Shown: piece by piece, positions 57,952-64,000 of the stretch | Numbering within the stretch: the first letter of the stretch is position 1 | How the letters are laid out: every line of letters starts with the position of its first letter | NCBI GenBank assembly: GCA_029891345.1 | Contig: CM057009.1 | Coordinates: 297,290,466-297,354,465 of the forward strand | Direction: 5' to 3' | Source: Dryococelus australis | Taxonomy: Eukaryota > Arthropoda > Insecta > Phasmatodea > Phasmatidae | Length of the DNA stretch: 64,000 bases | The notes under the pieces: generated by a model | The model's database searches: none | What the model saw: only the letters and a program-made list of their open reading frames with translations | Told to the model about the DNA's origin: nothing | Translations under genes and position numbers: made by a program

Positions 57952-58359
57952 CGATTACCTGAACACTTTCGAAATCAACATTTGAAAAAAAAGTCACGTC
58001 TTTTACGTCTATATATTTTAACGGACACATTAACTGGCATGCGCCCAGTCAAGTTGGTAACAACGATGAGAAAGTAGTTCTATTTTAACGTTGAATTAGA
58101 AGTGCCAGGAAAACATTAGTGAATACTGAAATTATTTAATTCGCTTTTGTTTTTTAATACTCATAAGTGTAACAATCAGCAAATTTGTAAAATGTTCATT
58201 TCTATGATAATTTCATAATTTCACATAAGCCGACGCATTAATAAAGTGATGAGGCCCATGAGAATGTCAAATGTACATGAGGCGGAAGAATACACAATGT
58301 GCGTACTAAAATATCTTAAGCAGGGCTTTCAAAAGGGCTCAGATTAATGTGAACGGCCT
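57952..58359 (-). mobile_element. MITE family B copy
   Basis: Runs from GTGCCGTTCACGATTACCTG to TTAATGTGAACGGCCT. Landmarks GGCATGCGCCCAGTCAAG and GATGAGGCCCATGAGAATG are present. Somewhat more diverged at the tips than the other full copies. Confidence 0.8.
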
Positions 58360-58539
58360 TTACATGCGAGAATATGTTTCCATCACATCAAATATGATTC
58401 CGTTCGCCTATGCGATAGACAACTTGTTGCGCACGCATGTACATGTAGTTGCCGACTCCCTGCGAGTAGTAGGGAAATGGGATGAAGGGGACAAGGGATT
58501 GGGGAATCGGAGCTGGAGCCAGGGGAGCCGCCATCTTGT

Positions 58540-59400
58540 TACATCCCCGGCCGCCATCTTGGATGTCATTGGCCTTTCACCCCTGACCCATGGGACGTTT
58601 GACTTTGACCTTGACCCTGTGGACCATTGACCAAAAAACACTAAAAAACCATAACAGCAAGCCTGGATCAAACCCAGGTAACTAGGTGACCGGCATAAGG
58701 ACCTATGACCTTTGACCTCAACCTTTAACCTTAGATCTTGAAAATGCAAAAATAGAAAAAATCACAAAAATTAAAAAAAAATCACAAAAAAAATTCACAA
58801 AAAAAATAAATTATTATTAAAAATCTTAACTGAAAATCGTTTATAAAATTTTATATAAAAATTTTTTAATTGAAAAGTCTTAAAAGTGGCCATTTTCCCC
58901 TTTTTCCTCGGAATTTCCCCTTTTCCCTAAAAAATTTCCATAAAAAATTTAATATAAAATCTTACATTTCCTGAGGTAATTAGTTGCATCTGCTCCAACC
59001 CCTCACCAGCACCACCAATTACTCACCTTTTTTCGAATCCAGCCGACTGGCTCCCTCACACCTACTCCCCTAACCTATACTCATTCCACTATCTTGTTTT
59101 TTCGTTCGCCATTTGTTTACATGCTACTGGAGGCAGCCGTATTTGTTTACATGCTATTGGAGTCGGCCATATTAGTTTTTCGTTCGTCATTTGTTTATAC
59201 ATTACTTCAGGCCGCATCTTGGTAGGCGACCACCATCTTGGGAGGTGACCACCATCTTAGTACATATCACTTTTCTGCCATCTTGGAAGCCAATGCCCTT
59301 TAGTAATTGAACTGTAACCTGTGACCCATGACCCCGAGCCCTAATCTTGACATTAACCCCATTGACCTTCAAAACAAAAACCTTAAAAATACATAAGAGT
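58540..59400. repeat. CCATCTTGGA / TGACCTTGACC-rich repeat region
   Basis: Contains repeated GCCATCTTGGATG, ACCACCATCTTGGGAGG, TTTGACCTTGACCC, ATGACCTTTGACCTC and CATGACCCCGAGCCC. It looks like the degenerate edge of the array at 59401-60204. The A/T-rich stretch 58740-58970 within it is low complexity. Confidence 0.6.
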
Positions 59401-60204
59401 CAACAAGCATAATACACTACATACTACCACTGCTATATTAGATGCAGACTACCACAACATTGACCCCATGATTTTGAACGACCTTGACAAAACACTCAAG
59501 AAAAAATACATTAAAAGTGAACAAGTATAATACATTAAAGACTACCACCGCCATATTAGATGCAGACTATCTCGACCTTGACCCCATGACCTTAAATGAC
59601 TTTGAAAATAAAAACTCGAGAAAAAATACATAAAAGTCAGCAAGCATAATAAATTGATGACTATCACCACCATATTTGATGCAGACTAACTCGACCTTGA
59701 CCCTATGATCTTGAAACAAAAAACTCGGAAAATACATAAATTTTAACAAGCAAATGCATTACAGACTACCACTGCCATATTAGATGCATACTACCTCGAC
59801 CTTGACCCAACGACCTTCAATGACCTTGAAAACCAAAGTTCGAGAAAAATGCATAAAAGTCAGCAAGCATTATACATTACAGTCTTCCACCACCATATTG
59901 GATGCAGACTACCTTTACCTTAGCCCCATGACTTTGAATAACCTTGAAAACCAAAACTCGAAAAAAACATAAGTCAGCAAGCAACATTACAGACTATCAC
60001 TGCCATATTAGATGCATACCATCTCATACTTAACCCCATGACCTTGAATGGCCTTGAAAATAAAAAACTTGAGAAAAATACATATAAGTCAACCAGCATA
60101 ATACATTACAGACTACCACTTACATATTAAATGCACACTACCTTGATCTTTACCCAATGACCTTAAATGACCTAAAAATAAAAAGTCGAGAAAAATCCAT
60201 GTGA
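59401..60204. repeat. Tandem array of roughly 115-bp units with TGACCTTGA motifs
   Basis: About seven units follow the pattern: ACTACCACTGCCATATTAGA, TGCAGACTACCTCGACCTTG, ACCCCATGACCTTGAATGACC, TTGAAAACAAAAACTCGAG, AAAAATACATAAAAGTCAGC, AAGCATAATACATTACAG. Unit lengths vary by small deletions. Most units carry one to three copies of TGACCTTGA or close variants, the reverse complement of the TCAAGGTCA site bound by FTZ-F1/ERR-type nuclear receptors. No coding frame is credible. Confidence 0.85.
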
Positions 60205-60599
60205 AGCGGCAGAAACTAGCTGAGACGATCCACCTTCCACAAAGCTGCTGTCACACTAAACCTCTAGGCTTACCTCCCTACTGCTTATACTATACAAATG
60301 TGCAAACCCTGTGGTGTCATATTGACTTTGAACCAATCGTATTTCACCATTAATACATTGTGCAGACACCAACCAGCCAATCTCCAAGTTACCACATGAT
60401 TGCAGCTAACCAATCTCATGCGAGCATTGAGACGTCACACAGCCAGGTAGGCCGGCTTTAGATACTATTTCCTTGATCATATTACCATGCAATTATATCT
60501 TCAACAGTTTGTTCCAGACAAGTTCTTAGCTCACCTATAAATCATGGTCACACTTAAAGTAGACAACTGACTCCTGTTGTTTGATCGACCCTCTCACAA

Positions 60600-60735
60600 G
60601 ACTGACCCATTGACCCATGGACCATGACCACATGACACCATGGCTCATTGACCCCATGACCCATTGACCCCATGACCCAATTGACCCCATGACCGAATTG
60701 ATCCATGGAGCAATGGAGTGATGGAGCTATGGATC
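60600..60735. repeat. Minisatellite of CATTGACCCCATGACC units
   Basis: About seven units of 15-17 bases (CCCATTGACCCCATGACC, CCAATTGACCCCATGACC), ending in ATGGAGCAATGGAGTGATGG. It shares the TGACC core with the array upstream. Confidence 0.85.
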
Positions 60736-60879
60736 ATCCAATACAATCCAGATAGCGATGATGCAGGTCACGGCCTCATGCTCGTCGAGGTCAAAAGGAA
60801 GCCCTTCATATTCTAAATTCATCTTCGCAGGGTGCAGGCACCCTGAGAAAACCCAATTACTTGTTCGGCCCGGAAGAAA

Positions 60880-61430
60880 ACATAAGTATATAAATATAAA
60901 ATAATTTTTAATACATGCATAGGTAATAGGCATATAAGTTTGTAAATGGAAAATTATTTTAATTTTAATATATATACATATATCTATAGTAATGTACATA
61001 TAGTATGGGAATATAGTTATTTTCAATTTAAATTATACATAGTTATAGACTACATATAAGTATGGAAATGTACATTTATTTCGATTTAATTTATACATAG
61101 TTATGTTAAAGAATAGGTTTATAATTTTAAAAATATAAAACATGTTTTCAATATATGTTATATGTATAGGTATATAAGTACACATAGGTATATAAAATAT
61201 AAAAATGAAATTATTTCTATTAAATATATATGTATAGGTATAGGTATATAGGTATGCATAGGTATGTAAATATATAAGTATAAAATACTTTCAATATATC
61301 TTATATGTAATTATGTATATGTATAGGTATATAAATATGTGAACATAAAATTGATTTAAATATCTATATATAAGTATATACATATAAATATGTGAATATA
61401 AAATAAATTTAAATGTATATATATATAGAC
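60880..61430. repeat. AT-rich tract of TATAGGTATATAAG-type words
   Basis: ATATAGGTATATAAGTAYRCATAG-like words recur about every 20-60 bases. Low complexity, no gene. Confidence 0.7.
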
Positions 61431-61903
61431 GCATGACGTCTTCTCTAGCATAATAAGCGACTGCTACGTATCAGTCAACTACACCCCTGACAGCTAGGTC
61501 CACGAGTCATGTCGCTGCCGCCGACGTCTGCAAGACTGTATTACCTACCGGGCCGGGCCAGGCGTCCCATAAATAATTATTTCGCCCAGTCAGCCACCGA
61601 TACTCTGCAAGAGATCCGTGGCAAGTACCGCAGCGCACCTGTAGATGCCGCCAAAGACAAGAGACGTAGATCCTGGCGCTCTTCACTACGCCGCCCGCTC
61701 GGAGGATTCAGATGCCGAGCTCGCACCTGCTGTGCCTCCTTCCCAAACGCACTACGCCAACAGAAGAAGGGATGGCCGAGAAGTATAAAAGTGCCGGCAG
61801 TCTAGCCTCCTGATCGCCACCTTCGCCACTCCAGTCATGGGAAACAACTTTTAACCGATTATTTTAACTTCATCTGGGAACTAATTTCCACTTTTCTTAC
61901 TAC

Positions 61904-61939
61904 ACTGTCGCCAGCCCCCTTACAGGGGCTTGCGACAGT
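61904..61939. repeat. Strong hairpin in the candidate LTR
   Basis: ACTGTCGC(C)AGCCCC pairs with GGGGCT(T)GCGACAGT around CTTACA; one C.T mismatch in a 15-bp stem. Confidence 0.9.
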
Positions 61940-62728
61940 ACAACAAAACTCCTGAACTTAAAATTCTGCGGCGATTAAATTCACTTAACTTCACCACCCA
62001 CCTTTACCCCGTACAGGCAGGGGAAAGGCGGGTAGAACTCAGTTCTGGAAACAGATCCTAGGCGCTACCCTGGGAATCCTATACAATAATGTCTGCCCCG
62101 CAGCTTAAAATATTTTTTTTGTTGGCATTAGAGGGGGGAGGATGTTATCTTCTCCTTTCCTCCACAGCTAAAATTATAACCGTCTGGGTGGCCAAGGTCC
62201 CTCACAAGGGATCGATCCACCCCTGTGCTGAGGGATGTAAAATGGCGGTCCTGATCGCCAGTTCTTCTCAGTACTCGATCGCTTCTTGAGCTCTCACCGC
62301 CCCAGTTACTGGTGCCAATACTCTAATCTCTACTCAGCTTCATCACTCTCTTCATAGGGCTGAAGTTCCTCTCCAGTGGAATCCTAAGGAAGACCCAGCG
62401 GGCGCCAAGAAGTTAAATTTAGACAAATTCTGTCCCTTACGGACAGTCACCTCAGAGTATAGCTCGCCTCGAGGAAACCCGCATTAAGCAACTGTCTAAT
62501 CCACCGAGCTTTGAACAGGGCTCCTTCCCCTGTTTAACGATAGGGTGTTTAACCTTCCGTATACTTTGTCATCAGTGTTTATTTCACTTCGGTAAATAAA
62601 CACCGTTCTTACCAGTCATCTCAGCTTTCACTCCAAGCTCCTTCCTGTGTCACATCGGGGCTGCAAGACTTGGCAGGAGACCGGGTTTTGATACTGCCGA
62701 ACGCACACTGCAAAACAGAACAAGTACA

Positions 62729-63062
62729 TCCTTGGAAGGCCACCCGTTCCTTGTAAGGCATAGGAGTAACGGTAGAGCCACGACATTAGGATACCGTCCT
62801 GTGGAAATTGGCTTGTCAGCTCTAAATCGCCCCTTCCTCATAGCTCCCTCTGTGGTGCCGGGGAGGGGTCCTTCTTTGAGTTCGGGGAGACCAGTGACCC
62901 CGGGACCCTCACCACACCATCATTGGAAGGCCACCCGTTTCTTGCACCACGTGGAAGGAACGATAGAGCCACGACTTTAGGTACACTCCCGGTGGATTGG
63001 ACTTGCCAACAAACTCTCATCGCTCCCCTAGTGGTGCCGAGAAGACTGCAGTCTGGCGTAGG
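62729..63062. repeat. Two diverged tandem units of about 191 bp
   Basis: TTGGAAGGCCACCCGTTYCTTG occurs at about 62733 and 62924, each followed by AGAGCCACGAC, a TTAGG, a CCTGTGG/CCGGTGG, and a TGGTGCCG block. The duplication lies within the candidate LTR. Confidence 0.8.
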
Positions 63063-63741
63063 GAAGTCTACTACCACGGGAAACCCGTACACTGTTAAAC
63101 ACTGACACGTCAACTGCCCAACTCCTTCTGCTCTTATCCATACCTCATGCCGTACACTCATGGGGGTGGAGTTGAGAGACGGGCCAGAAAGGCGAGGGCA
63201 ATTGCTAAGCTTTCCCAGGGAGTATCCTTCCAAGCGGGTCCGGGTTACTCAGTTCACGGGAACAAGTTGCGCTTCAACGACGCCCCAGGATAACAGTTCT
63301 AGACATCGTTCCCGTCGGATTGTTCGAGCCACCCACCAGGGTCGCGGAGGGATACCATTCGGTAATGCAGGAGGCACTCTTTTTCATCAGACAGCCAGAC
63401 GACCCCGAACCACAGCCAGACGCACCCGTACCGGAGAAGATCACTCCCCAGTGAAGCAAACACCAGTCAGTGCTAATACACGGGTACCCGCCAACCCCAC
63501 GCCACCTCGCCGAACTTATGCGCCACTACCCAAGCCGGTACCTCGTAGGGAGGTCAAGGTTGTAGGGCCTGACTTCGTGCCCAGCCGTCGACCCACGAGT
63601 CCCGTCTGTACACCAGGCGGGCACTTGCGCCCCAGACCGAATAAAGTAGATTAGATGCGACTCGCCTAGCGTCGCCCAAGTTACGTAGAGGCGGGGGCAG
63701 TCTGACAGCTGGGACTGTCACGCATCAAGAAGGGTACTTTT

Positions 63742-63759
63742 TGGCACCCAACGTGGGGC
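63742..63759 (+). promoter_or_regulatory. Primer-binding site, tRNA-Lys type
   Basis: TGGCACCCAACGTGGGGC has the TGGCRCCCAACGTGGGGC form that pairs with the 3' end of a lysine tRNA in many retroelements. One base (A at 63746) differs from the usual G. It lies just after the candidate LTR, where minus-strand synthesis would start. Confidence 0.7.
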
Positions 63760-64000
63760 GCCCGTCGAATTTGTAAACAAATTAGGCCGGACCAGGCCAG
63801 CATGACCCCGAGGCGAGAGAACTAGCCGGATCAATAGAAACCCAGACTTCGGGGAGTCTGAAAACACCCAGTGGCGCTCAAGAAAACGCAAAATGTAGGG
63901 AACCCAGGAAGTAGTGCGGGAACACCCGGGGGAACACTCTCGAACGCTGATGTGCCCAGCCAGAGTGCACCTGCACCGGCGAAGGCATTCGTTGTATTGA
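63760..64000 (+). other. Post-PBS leader, possible gag start
   Basis: After the PBS the sequence stays GC-rich. A frame without stops (VGNPGSSAGTPGGTLSNADV, then SQSAPAPAKAF) runs from about 63863 to the window end, Pro/Ala/Ser-rich like the start of some gag proteins, but no good ATG opens it here. Confidence 0.25.

Larger units (their letters stand above)
61440..63741 (+). mobile_element. Candidate LTR/leader of an LTR retrotransposon
   Basis: Base composition jumps to GC-rich after the AT tract. The block contains TATAAAA (61784-61790), a 15-bp-arm hairpin (61904-61939), AATAAA inside a hairpin (62576-62602), a second AATAAA (63640-63645), and a primer-binding-site-like sequence right after its end. 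This order (promoter, poly-A signal, PBS) matches a 5' LTR, though over 2 kb is long for an LTR and neither the left TG boundary nor the 3' LTR can be seen. It could include non-LTR host sequence at its left. The open frames at 61509-61805 and 63160-63654 have no recognisable domain. Confidence 0.5.

Noticed and set aside
63160..63654. Longest open frame of the window (164 codons, Pro/Arg/Thr-rich)
   Set aside because: GC-rich DNA yields long frames by chance; it ends at the AATAAA of the candidate LTR and has no recognisable domain, so I did not call it a gene.

Overview
The window looks like nuclear DNA from an arthropod, most likely an insect with a large, repeat-rich genome. The evidence is a spliced animal gene, several tRNA-derived SINE families with A and B boxes, many short inverted-repeat transposons (MITEs), Tc1-like transposase relics and a Polinton. 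There are no operons, Shine-Dalgarno sites or dense coding. I cannot name the species; the SINE types would fit a hemimetabolous insect, but that is a guess.

Host gene. Two exons on the + strand (about 23518-23637 and 27465-27589) encode consecutive pieces of the N-terminal domain of cytosolic carboxypeptidase 6 (CCP6/AGBL4), a tubulin deglutamylase. Their splice phases agree (phase 1 between them, phase 0 after the second). The exon with the start codon and all catalytic exons were not found. About 36 kb after 27589 therefore reads as one very long intron, if the next exon lies beyond the window. A GC-rich, CRE-containing block at about 3.0-3.3 kb is a possible promoter, but nothing ties it to this gene.

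Layout. 1-13 kb: MITE families A (about 437 bp) and B (about 420 bp), a broken palindrome carrying two nested B copies, and SINEs. 12-18 kb: Tc1-like relics, a foldback element (13.7-15.2 kb), a GAGAGCG-rich inverted-repeat element (15.3-16.0 kb) and a SINE. 18-23 kb: young tandem duplications and a degenerate roughly 340-bp tandem repeat. 23-33 kb: the CCP6 exons, SINEs (one split by a TTAA-flanked MITE) and more MITEs. 33.26-43.97 kb: a decayed Polinton/adintovirus-like element with roughly 500-bp terminal inverted repeats. It has remnants of PolB, integrase with chromodomain, adenain-like protease, PLA2-domain virion protein and major capsid protein. It lies inside a family A MITE and is itself interrupted by a SINE-like insertion where the PolB polymerase domain should be. 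44-58 kb: MITEs (one family A copy with an internal triplication), an AT microsatellite and SINEs. 58.5-60.7 kb: tandem repeats rich in TGACCTTGA. 61.4-64.0 kb: a GC-rich block with TATA box, AATAAA and a tRNA-Lys-like primer-binding site, best read as the 5' end of an LTR retrotransposon running off the window.

Nothing in the Polinton can be functional as it stands. Every large gene has stops or frameshifts, the polymerase domain and packaging ATPase are not found, and key protease and PLA2 residues are changed. All identifications come from reading the sequence and from memory of the families; no search was run.
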